Assembly: GCA_016647705.1 (NCBI GenBank)
Contig: JAENRU010000170.1
Location: 620,001 to 684,000 of the forward strand
Direction of reading: 5' to 3'
DNA length: 64,000 bases
DNA from: Eucommia ulmoides
Lineage: Eukaryota; Streptophyta; Magnoliopsida; Garryales; Eucommiaceae
Numbering within the stretch: the first letter of the stretch is position 1; each line of letters starts with the position of its first letter. This document shows positions 46,035 to 57,600 of the stretch, one piece after another. The position numbers and the translations under genes were made by a program. The notes below the pieces were generated by a model. That model was not told where the DNA came from. It made no database searches and worked only from the letters and a program-made list of their open reading frames with translations.

Positions 46035-49000
46035 ATGGCTGATTTTTTGACATCAACACATCGAGCCAAGTGGATCTTCACTCCCCACGATCTGGTAACA
46101 ACACCCACACAAAATGTTTATGGTTCCTTCCTCTGTTATCATATCTTGCAAGGATTGTTTCCTTTGGGTGTTCTTTTAGTTTCTTGATAAATAAAAGGCA
46201 TCATGTACTGTATAGTCGATTTTAGGTTTTCTATTGAGGTATTTCTATAAAGTAGTTAATGTTCCTAAAAAAAAAATTGTAGAAGGAGAAACATGAAGCT
46301 GCTAATCAGAGAGCAAGACAAATGCTGGACAAGGTATGAAGGAATCTTGCAAAATTTGTATTACATTTGCTAATGTATTATATTATGTTGTAGTTTTTTT
46401 CTCTTTTCTTTTTCAATCTTATAGATGGTTTATTTTGTTATCTTGATATCATGCTAAAATGTTGTACGTTGCCTATGCTAATCATTTGTGTAATATTTTG
46501 AAGTATGGAGTGACACGTATTAAAGTAGATGTTGATGGGTCTTTATCATATCCTGAGCCTCTAGTTGATGCAAAACGCAATGGTAAACATCTTTTCATAA
46601 TGAGGTTGTTTATGTTTATATGGGAGACATGTTGGTCTCTTTCCAAAAGATTGTTTTGGTTGCTGTACGGCATATATGATTTCTTACGATTGTTACGGCC
46701 GTCTCTTTTTCCTGTTACCACTTCAGCTGAAAAGCATTCTCATCCAAAGCCACTCAAGGTTGAAGAGGAAAGACTTTTGCGGGCATTTTACGAGTTCAAG
46801 ATTCAAGACGTGTGTGATGCTTTCAAGTTCCCACGAAAAATACAGGTGAGCAATATCTTGATTGAGAGGGAAAAATTACTAACCAAAAAGGTTCCGTATC
46901 ACGATTTAGAGTTCATTTTCTAAAGAAGGTCATTTTTTTGCAGGCAACCGCTCTCATTTACTTCAAAAGGTTTTATCTTCAATGGTCTGTGATGGAACAT
47001 CATCCAAAACACATCATGTAAGATTGATGGATATCTTTTATGGCAGTTACAGCCAATAACTTATGTGATGCCTATACAAGTATACAACACATTCATAACT
47101 TTTTTTTTTCTTTTTTCGCAACAAACTAAAATTGTTCTGAATTTTTTTCATTTGATTCTTTGCTTTTCTTTACTGAAACTAGGAGCGTTTTTGTTGCAAT
47201 GATATGTAAAAATTAACTTTATCTGTTAAGTCGTGTCATGTACTATTGCATAAAGTTATCTCCTTTGGCACTTTCTGAACAAAGTAATTTTGTATGAACA
47301 CAGGTTAACATGCATTTATGCAGGCTGTAAGGCAGAAGAAAATCATGTATCAGCAGAAGAGCTTGGGAAAGGGATTGAACAGGATCATCAAATGATCCTC
47401 AACAATGAGATCATTGTTTTTCAGGCAAGGATATGCCTTGAAAGTTAATGTTCTATTTTTCGTTTCTTGCTTTTTATGTTACTTTAAACATTTAACTCAT
47501 ATTTTTCAGAGTCTTGGTTTCGATCTTATTGTTTATGCTCCCTATCGCGCACTTGATGGCTTTGTTGATGATATTGAGGTTAGTAGGAGTTAGATTTCAT
47601 ATAGTAACGAGGGAAGTTTGCAATCATTTTTCTTCTGCTTCTTTTCTCTCTCTCTCTTTTTTCTTTTTTTTTTTTTTCTTTTATTTATTTCTTGATTTGC
47701 AACTCTCATTTCAAGTTTTTGTTATCTATTGTGCTAATTGTTATGTTTGTTTCTGATAATTAAGGATTTTTTGCATGCAACCGAGGAGCAACTTCAATTG
47801 CTGAAGGTATTTGCGAGCTTGGACCTTTTTTTGCTTAATATATATATTTTAATTTTCTTTTTTCTTATGATTCGTAGTAGTTAACCTCTGATTTGTTCCT
47901 AGTATCTTAATTCTGATTCTATCCACAATTTGAGTTTTTAACAAATTCACATGTAAGTGATAAAGATTAGAGATGATTCTGTTTACTGATTCTGTTTACT
48001 GCTCATTATGGCATGCGAATGAGTACCTTGAAATGAAATTTTATCTAATTACTTCAACTTTAATTTTCTTCTTTTTATGGTTGATGCCGGTGTAGGATTT
48101 GCATGAAACTGCTAAAATGGAAGCAGATAAAACTATGCTAACAGATGCACCACTTCTCTTCCCTCCTGGTCAGGTAACCGTGAATTTATTCATTTATTTT
48201 ATTTTTTGTAAGAGAAATTCGGTGATACCTATTGTTGTTATTATTGTTGACGAATTGGTGTAGGATGGTGACGCAATAAAAAAAAAACTACAAAAATTGA
48301 GAAAATCCAGCCAAGATAGGCAGTTGAAAAAAAAAAATTGTATTTAATTTAATAAGAGTAGCCTTCCCCATTGCCATTGTAAGCATTGATTTTAGTGAAG
48401 GGCTAAATGCACGAATATGCATCTTTTTAAAGGGACGGCCATCGGGCTGGGATAGCTCAGGATGTATAGAGATAAGAACATTCACTCGTTATATTAATTT
48501 AATTAGTTGCTCTGAAAACACGATTAAAAAAACTAAAAATAGAGGACTATATAATAAGAACTCTAGTTCATATTGGTCCACCCAAATATTAATTATATTG
48601 TATTGTTTTTGTATATATTTATATTTAGGGTTAATTGCCTTTTACCCCCTTGTACTTAAATCTTGTTTCATTTTGTTCCCTCTATTTCAAAAACCTACAT
48701 TTTACCCCCTCCTACTTATAACAAAATGGAAAAGTATTTTTTTTTTCTGTGTATTTAACCGAATATGCTAAAATATGGTTAAAATTAAAATTTTCATCTA
48801 AATTTTACATGAAATGGAAAAATTACCCTTTATTTAATTTTTTTGGCCTTTGCTAAAAAAAGAAAAGAAAAATAGAAGTAGAGATAAATAAAAGAGCAAT
48901 TGAGAAAATTTTAGTTTTTCTCGATTATTACTTTTAAATATTAAATTTAAATTAAAACATAAAGGAAATTTAATTTATTTTTTTGTGAATAAAATATGAC

Positions 49001-50286
49001 TTTCTCCATTTAGTCAAGAGTAGACGAGAGTGATGTGTAGGTTTTTAGTAGAGGGGTTATAATAAAATGAGACCAAAGTATAAGGGGTATTCAAGATACG
49101 CCTACATGGCTACACTTGAGGGCTTAGGCCTCCCTGACTAAAATGCACTGTTTTATGCCCCTCACTAAAATGCCTCCCTCACTGCAATGAATAAACACAC
49201 TTCAGAGGAAGTTCTGTTTTTCAAGTTCTGAGTTATTACAGTTCAACACCGCTTTTTAATAGCATAAAAACACGTTTTCTTTCTCTAAAGTGTGTTTATT
49301 CATTGCAGTTAGCATTGGCTGCATTGCGTAGATCAAATATGGTGCATGGAGTGCTCGACTTTGACAGGTCCAATTCTGATGTAGACATATTCATTACTTT
49401 CTTGCAAATAACCTCAATTTCTTGTCTAACTGTTCGTTAGTTCTTTTTACAACTGACCTTAATATCTTGTCTCAAATGTATGGGCAGTTATCTGAGCAGT
49501 ATTCTTTCTCGGCAGCATCCTATGAACAGCAGCATTTCAGAGCTCACCGTATCTCTTGGTGCTATAGATTCTCTGGTATTCATAAAGAAAATAAGGCAGC
49601 GTTTGGTTGCATGGGGTTGGAGCCTAAAAATTGGAATTAGAAATAAACGCATGTAAAATAAAAAATAAATAAATTCACATGCATTCATTTCGAATTCCAA
49701 TTCCATGCTCCCAAACACTACCTTCCCAATTCCAATTCCATGCTTCATTCTTTTTAGGTTTATTAGATTGTGGGATTCTCTTTTCTCGCGGGTTTAAAGG
49801 ACTTCTAATTAGATAACCATTCTTCTGTTTCAGTTGCACGTCGTCTATAAGGTAGAGTTTTGTTAGGAAACTGAAAAAAAAATTAGAAGAAATGTTTTGA
49901 TTCTGATCTTAGGAATTGATTCTAGAAACTGGAGGAATATACAGAGAGGAAAAATTGTTATTGTTTTTTTTTTTTTTTTTTTTCTTTTAAAAAACAAAAA
50001 AAACGAAATAAAAAACACTAACCAAACACCCCCTTAAGCTACTTAAACTTCTTTGTCGATGCAGGTTAGTAAACTTGTTACACCTACAGCCACTGAGATC
50101 AAGCACATTGATCGGAAGCTTAAATCATGCCGCGATCCTAGCTCACATGACAAGTATATACAATTATTTTCATATATATATATATATATATGCTCTCTCT
50201 CTCTCTCCCTTAACGGGCTGTTTTATTGGCTCAGGAGCAAAAAACGGAAGCACAGGTCAAAAGATGGTCTAAAAGAAGATGCATAG
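46035..50286 (+). CDS. CYCH;1: Cyclin H (CDK-activating kinase / TFIIH subunit)
   Basis: This gene encodes a 326-residue cyclin that partners CDKD kinases in the CAK module of TFIIH and so acts in the nucleus in cell-cycle control and transcription. Thirteen coding exons with consistent phases are 46035-46094, 46283-46333, 46504-46582, 46727-46845, 46944-47017, 47304-47424, 47510-47578, 47765-47806, 48096-48173, 49309-49367, 49488-49575, 50065-50153 and 50235-50286. The N-terminus is [17 protein letters not shown]. The cyclin fold includes [38 protein letters not shown] and [19 protein letters not shown], and the tail is basic ([10 protein letters not shown]). The length is close to Arabidopsis CYCH;1 (336). 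The intron after 47424 starts GCAAGG, a GC-AG intron. The acceptor before 49309 lies in a long inverted repeat. Confidence 0.95.
48624..49095. mobile_element. TIR element in cyclin H intron 9, relative of 11071-11875
   Basis: The left end is TTTAGGGTTAATTGCCTTTT. The right side, GACCAAAGTATAAGGGGTATTC, is the inverted counterpart of the left-side CCCCTTGTACTTAAATC. Its interior matches the 11.1-11.8 kb elements (ACATGAAATGGAAAAATTACC). It is non-coding. Confidence 0.5.
49181..49309 (+). other. Inverted repeat spanning the splice acceptor of cyclin H exon 10
   Basis: The left arm 49181-49211 and right arm 49279-49309 pair over 31 positions with one mismatch and one G-U pair; the outer 22 pairs are uninterrupted. 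The loop is 67 bases. The right arm comprises the end of intron 9 including its TTATTCATTGCAG acceptor plus the first exon base. In the pre-mRNA the acceptor would be buried in the stem. Confidence 0.85.
49595..49725. mobile_element. MITE in cyclin H intron 11
   Basis: The left part GGCAGCGTTTGGTTGCATGG and the right part ATGCTCCCAAACACTACC are inverted relatives, and the interior AATTGGAATTAGAAATAAACG pairs with its complement. The element begins 20 bases behind the exon ending at 49575. It resembles 15363-15499. TAA is present on the left, but there is no exact right duplicate. Confidence 0.55.
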
Positions 50287-50417
50287 CAGAGTATATCACA
50301 GCATGCCTCTAATCGGCTCACTCCAGTTGAATTCAATATAAGTTTCCAATTCGGGTGCAACCCATTTACAAGGTTAATGCCTGATTTTTAATAACGGTAC
50401 CTATTTTTGTGGTGTAA

Positions 50418-50721
50418 GAGTGCGTTTGGGTATAATTTTTTTTAAATGGAATTTTATTGATGTGGTTTCACCTCGAAATGGAGAGGCGTAAACAACCTTT
50501 ACGTGGTGTTTGGAGATGTCATTTTATTTCTCTTAATATCGGATTTAGAAATTTTATGGTGTGTTTTGCTTAGCTCTTTGATTTCGAGAAGCGATTTTTT
50601 CATTTGTTCTTAAACATAATTTCTTAAGAGAAATTTACAAAACCCCTTTTAACTTATGAAATTCATAATTCCGCAATCAAAATCGATTTTTCTCCACAAA
50701 TCCTTCCCCAAACGCACCCCC
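50418..50721. mobile_element. MITE-like TIR element downstream of cyclin H
   Basis: The left end GAGTGCGTTTGGGTATAA and the right end CCCCAAACGCACCCCC are inverted copies. TAA precedes the left end. The interior is AT-rich and non-coding. 50287-50417 presumably holds the cyclin H 3'UTR. Confidence 0.5.
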
Positions 50722-50779
50722 AAATGTTTCTCTATTGCATTACTTAATTTTTTATTTTTATTGTTACAAATCCTTAACT

Positions 50780-50932
50780 ATATGAAGGGGATCGGGTTTG
50801 AGTTGTGGAAACAGTTTCTTACAAGAGCAAGGTAAGGCTCTGCGTACAATAGACCCCAAGTGGTCCGATCCTTCCCCAGACTCCGCGCATAGCGGGAGCT
50901 TTGTAGTACCGGATTGTTTATTTTACAAATTT
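50780..50932 (+). mobile_element. Au-like SINE
   Basis: The block holds AAGGTAAGGCTCTGCGTACA, TAGACCCCAAGTGGTCCG and CCGCGCATAGCGGGAGCTTT, the recognisable body of plant Au-type SINEs, with a B-box-like GGGTTTGAGTTG upstream. An imperfect target duplication (TTACAAATCCTTAACT and TTACAAATTTTAACT) flanks it. It is tRNA-derived in origin but not a tRNA gene. Confidence 0.75.
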
Positions 50933-51825
50933 TAACTCTGATTCCCTTATTATCATCTTGGTGGTGTTTGATTGCAGCCTCCTCTGGCATCACCTTGGAG
51001 GTACACTACATCACATTACAAGTTTACAACATTAGGCTTGTAGAAAGTTCTTTAAAATTGTTGTATCCAAGGTGATTTTTTTTAGGGACTGTTTGGCAGC
51101 ACTTTCTTTTGAAGTATGGTAGTTCAAGGGGGTAAATCCATTTTTTTTAAGACTACTATGGTTCTTGGTTCCCTTTTGGGGGATTTTAAATGCTAATGTG
51201 TTGTTCTTTCGCCTTGTCTCAATTATCTCGTTTAATGTAAATTTTGTTGGAAGTTATTGATTTTTCTAGAAGCTTCACATTTGTAAAACTAAATTAGGGT
51301 TTTGTTTATGAAGTTTACGCGCTATAATAATTTTTTAGACGTCCAAAGTTATTATATTCGTGTAAAAAATTACAGTAATTTTTTATGGTGTATGATAACT
51401 TTGGATTTTTTGTAGTAATTTTGAATTTTTGAAAAAATTATCGTAACGCATGCATTGCATGGGTTAAAAATTTAATTTCGTGAACCGTTCAGCAAAATTG
51501 TTGGGTGATTAAGGGCTTTATTTCTTTTAACTAAAAGATTCAACTATTCCTGTTTTAACAAAAAATCAATTTTATAAAACAATTTTGCTATACTCAATCT
51601 ATTGTATGTTTTTTAATTTATATGTATTTTGTATTTTATAAGTTTAAAACTTTTTTATTTTTAGATTTTTTTTTATTTATTTCTCTACTCATCCTCCCTA
51701 CCATAAATTCAGTCGGAAAATATAATTATTATTTTTATTTTTTAACATCTAATTTTTAAAAGATACCCGTCCTATATATTCAATTTTAAAATAAGACAAA
51801 AATTAAGGATTACTGGGGAGCGTAA
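50933..51825. other. Intergenic DNA without recognisable genes
   Basis: The stretch is AT-rich. TAATTTTTTA and TAATTTTGAA stretches near 51325-51440 resemble those at 2400-2540, probably a shared old repeat. No ORF of interest is seen. Confidence 0.4.
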
Positions 51826-52620
51826 GGTTCCGTTTGGGTAAGGGATTTGATAAATCTAATGGATTTGTGAAATGAAGGGATGTCAAAATTCTTTCATTTT
51901 ACAAATCCGTTGTTTGGATAACTGTCTAAACTGGAGTATTTTAATACTTTTTTTTGTTCTATTTTTTATTTCACTTCTGAAAAAAATAAAAATTCACAGA
52001 AACAGAGGCGATGAACAAACGATGAAGAAAAAGAGTCCTTCATATTTGAAATTAAAGAACAAATCGAAGAACATATTCGAACCCAAAAACAAATCTAGGA
52101 ACATATTCGAAATCGATTTCGAACCCTAAATAGGGTTTGATTTCAAAATCGAAATCGATTTCGAACCCTAAATCAAGAATTGATTTGCAGAAGGACGAGC
52201 GATGAACGAACGACGAATGACGAACCCTAGACGAACGAAATCGATGAATGTTGAACCCCAAACGAACGAAATTGACGAACGAACGATGAACCCTAGACGA
52301 TAGATGACAATTGACGAACCTTAGACGATCGATGACAACTGATGAACCCTAGACGACGGCGAGGCGGCTTCTGATCGAAGAAGAAACGACGACGACGACG
52401 GTGGCTTCGTGCGAAGTGGGAAGGGAAGAAGAATGAATTTCACAAATTCAGCTTCTTCCAAAATCATTTCCAAATCCTTCCATTCACTCTCCAAAGGATT
52501 AGACAAATCCCTCTTTTCTAAATTCTAAACACACCCAAACAATGAATTTATTAAAAAGAGATTTTGAAATCCCTTAACTAAATAAAATTCTTCTTATAAA
52601 TCCTTTACCCAAACACAACC
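51826..52620. mobile_element. Tourist/Harbinger-like TIR element, 0.8 kb
   Basis: The element starts GGTTCCGTTTGGGTAAGGG, ends CCTTTACCCAAACACAACC and has exact TAA on both sides (51823-51825 and 52621-52623). The interior includes GAACGAACGATGAACCCTAG-type internal repeats (about 52060-52370). It encodes no transposase. Confidence 0.75.
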
Positions 52621-53462
52621 TAATGATAATTTCAGATGTGAAGATGGTATGTGGGGTTTTGTTTTAAAAAATAAAAATGGTCAAAATGCATGAATTTTAC
52701 CCTTTATTTGTCTATTTTTTTTGTTTATTTACCTTTGTTACTCTCTCTCTATATATATTTAAAATTGACTATTATCCCATCGCCTTATAAACGTGTTCTC
52801 ATGCGTCCCTTGCATGTCTGATTTGAAATTTAATTCTCTAAGATTTCAGTACATATCTTTTGTCCTATCGTGTTCTCTATGTGTCCATATTCGATATGCT
52901 CCGACAACTGTCAAAGAATGAAAAATTTATAATAAAATATTTTCTCTATATACTTTTGTATGTACTATAAGTTTGAAATTTTCATATAAAGAAAAAAGAA
53001 GTATTTAAAATAAGCTTGTTTTTTTTGGGGGGTTCACCCAAAAGTGGGTGTCTAGTAAATCTTGAGATTTATTAAATTACACTTTAGTCTCTTAAATTTT
53101 ACATTTGTTTCAATTTTACAAAATAAAAATAAATAAAAAATAAAAGTTTTTATGATTTTTATGAAAAATAGATTGCGCTCAACACGTGATTTTTTATCAT
53201 TGAAATTTTCTTTATTTCATTACTCCACTAAATTTGAGATGTTTGTCTTTAATTTTTATCTAACAATAATTTTTTCTGAAAAATGAGATAAAAAAGTCTG
53301 AATCGTTGTTATGAAAAATGTTAAAGAAAAACGTCTTATAGGTTCAATGGAGTGATAAAAGAACAAAAATATTCCCATTAGAAACCACGTGTTATGTACG
53401 TTTCATTTTCTATTCAAAATCATTAATAACGTTTTTAATTCTGTAAGAGTTAACTAATGTAA
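52621..53462. other. Intergenic DNA without recognisable genes
   Basis: The stretch is AT-rich with no supported ORF. A short G-run, TTTTTTGGGGGGTTCACC, lies near 53022. Nothing else stands out. Confidence 0.4.
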
Positions 53463-54364
53463 GAGCATCTCCAACAATCTGACAAATTTTGGAGTACCGC
53501 TTGTTTAATATGGCACACCAATAGTAGTTTAGGACACCTATTTTAGAGCGGGCGCTTTAACAGATATGAAAGAAAATGTTGTGACATATTTTCAAATGTA
53601 TTATTGTATTAAAGAAATAAATAATTTTTTTTTTAGTTTTAATTTTTAAATTTTTACCCTAACAAAACAAAATTATTACACTAATTCATTTTTTTTATTT
53701 TAATTTAAAATTTTTAACCTTAACAAAATAAAATTAATACACTAATTCAACCCATCTACCTACCCAGAACAAACCCAACTCCCCTTAATTAAAACAAACC
53801 ATCTTTCAAACAAAAATAAATAAATGAAACTAATCAGTGAGAAAGAGTGAGAGAGCAGAAGAACGGCAAAGCGACGAATTTGGGGAAGAACGAAGCACGT
53901 GTTGGAGCTGAGGAATGGCACATGCGTGAATCTGGGTAGAAGAAGAAAGACGACAGAAGGACAATAGTCCAAACTTCAGATCTATAGGACAACGGTCCGA
54001 TCTTTGGATTTGCAAGACCGCGACAACATCTTCAAGTCTACATGACCACGACACGACCTTCATATCTACAGTGCAAAACGATACCCGGAACTGGATAGAA
54101 GAAAAAGAACGGTGTACGGACAATGATTTCATCAATTTCTTTTAGTTTTTAGCATAAATCATTTTTTACTGGTTTGAGGACCGTTGAAACTCGCTAATTT
54201 TTGGCTGAGACTCCAGTACATGGCAAATATGGATGAAATAGGGGGAGTGTGCTATTTTGGCACATCTTTTCCAACAATTGTTGAAACTTTTACTTTGTTT
54301 GAAAAATGACTAAATGAAAAGCGTTTTTTTAGCATAGGAGATCCAACCGCTATTAGAAATACTC
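53463..54364. mobile_element. GAGCATCTCCAAC-type MITE, 0.9 kb
   Basis: The left end GAGCATCTCCAACAATCTG and the right end, on the other strand GAGTATTTCTAATAGCGG, correspond with C-to-T type differences. TAA lies on both sides (53460-53462 and 54365-54367). The interior contains short open frames without recognisable domains. The type is common in plant genomes. Confidence 0.65.
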
Positions 54365-54613
54365 TAAAAGGATCAAATGTACCATTCCAAAAATTTTAAG
54401 GTTTACATAAATAGATATCCGAAATACTTTAGAACAAAAATATAATTTTTCCTTGAACGAAAAACTATTTATCCAATTAAAAAAATAAAAAATAAAATAA
54501 AATTACAAAATATGCACATGATAGCACTCCCACTATAGGATCATTTTTTACGCGCTCCTTCGCATTCAACCGCCACTGTAGAAAAGAGAAACAGAAAAAA
54601 CGGAGAGAGAGAG

Positions 54614-57600
54614 ATGGAAGAACGAGGCCAGTTGAAATCGGGAGCTGAAGAGGCTGCGTCCATGGCTCCGGCGGAAAACCCTATCGATCAGTCAGAGGCC
54701 GCGAATGGTAATAATAGCTCCGACAAGTTCAGAGAAGAAGGCGAGCTCTCTTCCGGCGACGAGGAGGTAAACGCCTCCGCAGACCCTAAATATCTTCGAC
54801 GGTAGTCATTCGGATTGGAATTACTTGCAGTTAAATTTGCCTTCAACTTGAATTTAGATTTTATGTGTTTTTATTTGTATGGATTTGTATCATGCGTTTT
54901 TGCCTTCTGATATTTCTTATGCTTAATTTTCGCAATTTTTTTTCTTTTTTTCTTTTCCTGTAGTTGATGATGCATTTGCATATCTTTTTCTAATTTGTTT
55001 AGTTAACATGTTAAACCCCCTCTTTTACTCTCTTTCTGAGTTGTGTTGATATTTGTATATGTGTATGGATATATTTGTCGCGATTTTTGTAAGAACATTT
55101 TAAAAATCCATTTCATTGTGTAGAATACCGCCACCAGAAGCACTATCAGTGTCTTGCACACAAATTTTAGTGTTAATAACTTATTATCTTGAATTTGTTC
55201 TAGATATATTTAAGAATGTATTGATTTAGTTCTTCACTTACTATTAATTTTTCCTTGTTTAGCCATCACGACGCCACCTGGTTATTTTTGATCCATTGAA
55301 ATTCATAGACAATTTAATGCATTTGGAAATGATGTCTTTATATGGAGCTCTTTCCCTCTTTTTTCGTAATATTAGTGACGGCGAAATTGATTACATCTAT
55401 GGTTACTTTACTCTTTCCTACAGGAATGCCCTAATGGTTCTGCTTCTCAGTTGACTGCTACCACAGCTTCTCAGGTGGAGCCTGTTCAGGTTGCTTCCGT
55501 TGACAAAAACATGCAGGAGGTTAAGACCGGTAGGTTTCATTAGCCTTTATGCTGTCGCTGTATTAGTCTATTTTTTGCATTCATAACTATTTTTCGTGCC
55601 TTTTGAACCATTGACATGTCAAATGTTATTTCTGATGTGTACGGCACTTTAGATGCAAATATGCAATCAAAATAGCTATAATTGACAAATGGGCATAGGC
55701 ATGATGCCACTTTTTTAATTGACGTTTTACCAAACAAAGAGAGAAAAAAAAACACGACTAACTTTTGTTTCTTTCTGTATGAGGGACATAGTATTGTATG
55801 CTTTGAGAATGCCTTTCGTATGAATCATATCATAATCTGGTGCTCCAACACTTCACTATCACTACTGCTTGTTTTCCTTTTGGGTTGTAGAAGATTGTCA
55901 TTTTTTACTCTTACAGCGTCAAATGTTTCTCAAGTCTTATATTTTGTTCGATCTTGCTTACGTTACAGGACAAAATGCTCCTACCAGTAATCCTGATAGT
56001 TTTCGATCTTGCTTACGTTACAGGACAAAATGCTCCTACCAGTAATCCTGATAGTTTTGCTGGTGTACATTCCAGAAGTTCTTTGCAACCGAACCAACAC
56101 AAGAACTTTGAGAAGAATCGAGGGCCATTTGTGCCATTTGTCATTAGCTTTTCGGATGATGATAGTGGCTCTGATGCTGAAGATAATAGAAAAGACGAAG
56201 CATTGGAAATTAGTGGCAACTCAATGGGAGTGGATGGAAGTCGCAGAGCGCCAGTTTCTTCTCTCGTGAAATCACAAACCCTACAACGGGCTACTAGAAA
56301 ACAATCCAAAGTTGTGCCTCCAAAGGCATCTTTAAGTCGTGCTTTTGTTTCCTCAATCAGCAATATCAATAGAGCCACTTCTAGGAATAGTGTGCCCCTG
56401 TCAGCTGCACAAAAATCTCATGTTAGAAATCCTAACCTAAACAAGAGATTAACGGTCCCAGAACATTTACATAAACACAATGTCCATGTGAACACTAGTA
56501 AACTTCAGGACTTACGCCAGCAGATTATAATTCGAGAAAATGAATTAAAGCTCAAGGCCGCCCAGCAAAGTAAGGAGATGGTAGCGAGTACATGTAAGAA
56601 TCGCCATAACATTAACTTAGGCAATGACACAGCTAGAGCAAGTAGAGCAACTTCTACTGACAATTCACTGTGTGAATCAGAAGAACCGAACAAGAAGCGT
56701 CTAAAACTGAGTGAAGTTCGTTCAAGCAAGCAGATTTCAGATGGGCAGCAGATTGTGCCTCCTGTTCGGAAAACTTCAACATCAGAGAAATCCATGTTTG
56801 AGAACTGTGGCATAAACATAGATGATGGTAGGTATGACCACAAAGAAAATGATTTGGGCGTTGGATGTAAAAAACAAGATGAAGCCCGAGGGCAAGTTGC
56901 CTCAGAAAATCTGCCTACTGGTGCAAAAGAGGGTAAGTGAGTATTGGTTTGCAACATGTAATCTTTATTTTACATTTACTGCAAGTTGCTTGATAATTTT
57001 TGAGCTCGTGAATTTCAGGTACTGAGGTTGTTGTTGATGGCAGTCAGTGTAGATTGAACACTAGGCTTGTAAATCCTTCTAGTTCATCAGGAAGAACTCC
57101 AAGAGAAGACAATTGGATTGAAAAAGTTCCTCCAACACAATCAGTAAGTGGGATGCTCCTCTATTTTTCAGTTGAGGCTTTCTATTTAATGGGACCTTGC
57201 TCCAAATCACCCGCACCACAACTGTTATAGCAAAGTAACTCTACAATGCACCTGCACACAAATAAATGTCAGAAAGCGATGGTGGGGGCTTTGTCTTGGG
57301 GGGAGTTTGGCATGGGCCAAATTAGTGGGGCAATGACATTTGGTGTAGAAGTGTGCTGACTGCTGAATAAAAATTGGATTCTTCTGATTAGGGATAAACT
57401 GATAAAGGAGTTAAAAATTAGATGACGGGTGGGTTGGATAATGTTTTTGAGGTGTACTTTGAGGTACCAAAATTACCTTGGATGACATGCTTAACTTTCA
57501 ATTCCATTTTCCCCATTTTACCACTTGCATGGTATCAGCTGATCGTCAATTCCATAGGAATCAGTCCTAGGCAGCAAAAAGTATACCTGCTGTAAGGAAT

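Noticed and set aside
50780-50932. Possible tRNA-like gene from B-box-like sequence
   Set aside because: The body is that of an Au-type SINE with target duplications; no cloverleaf can be drawn.
53760-54135. Frames of 70-101 residues on the - strand
   Set aside because: They lie wholly inside a TAA-flanked MITE and show no domain, conserved motif or plausible promoter.
55954-56023. Upstream start of the long exon 3 frame (MLTLQDKMLL...)
   Set aside because: This part reads through intron and the duplicated acceptor; the phase from exon 2 and the family sequence place the exon start at 56024.
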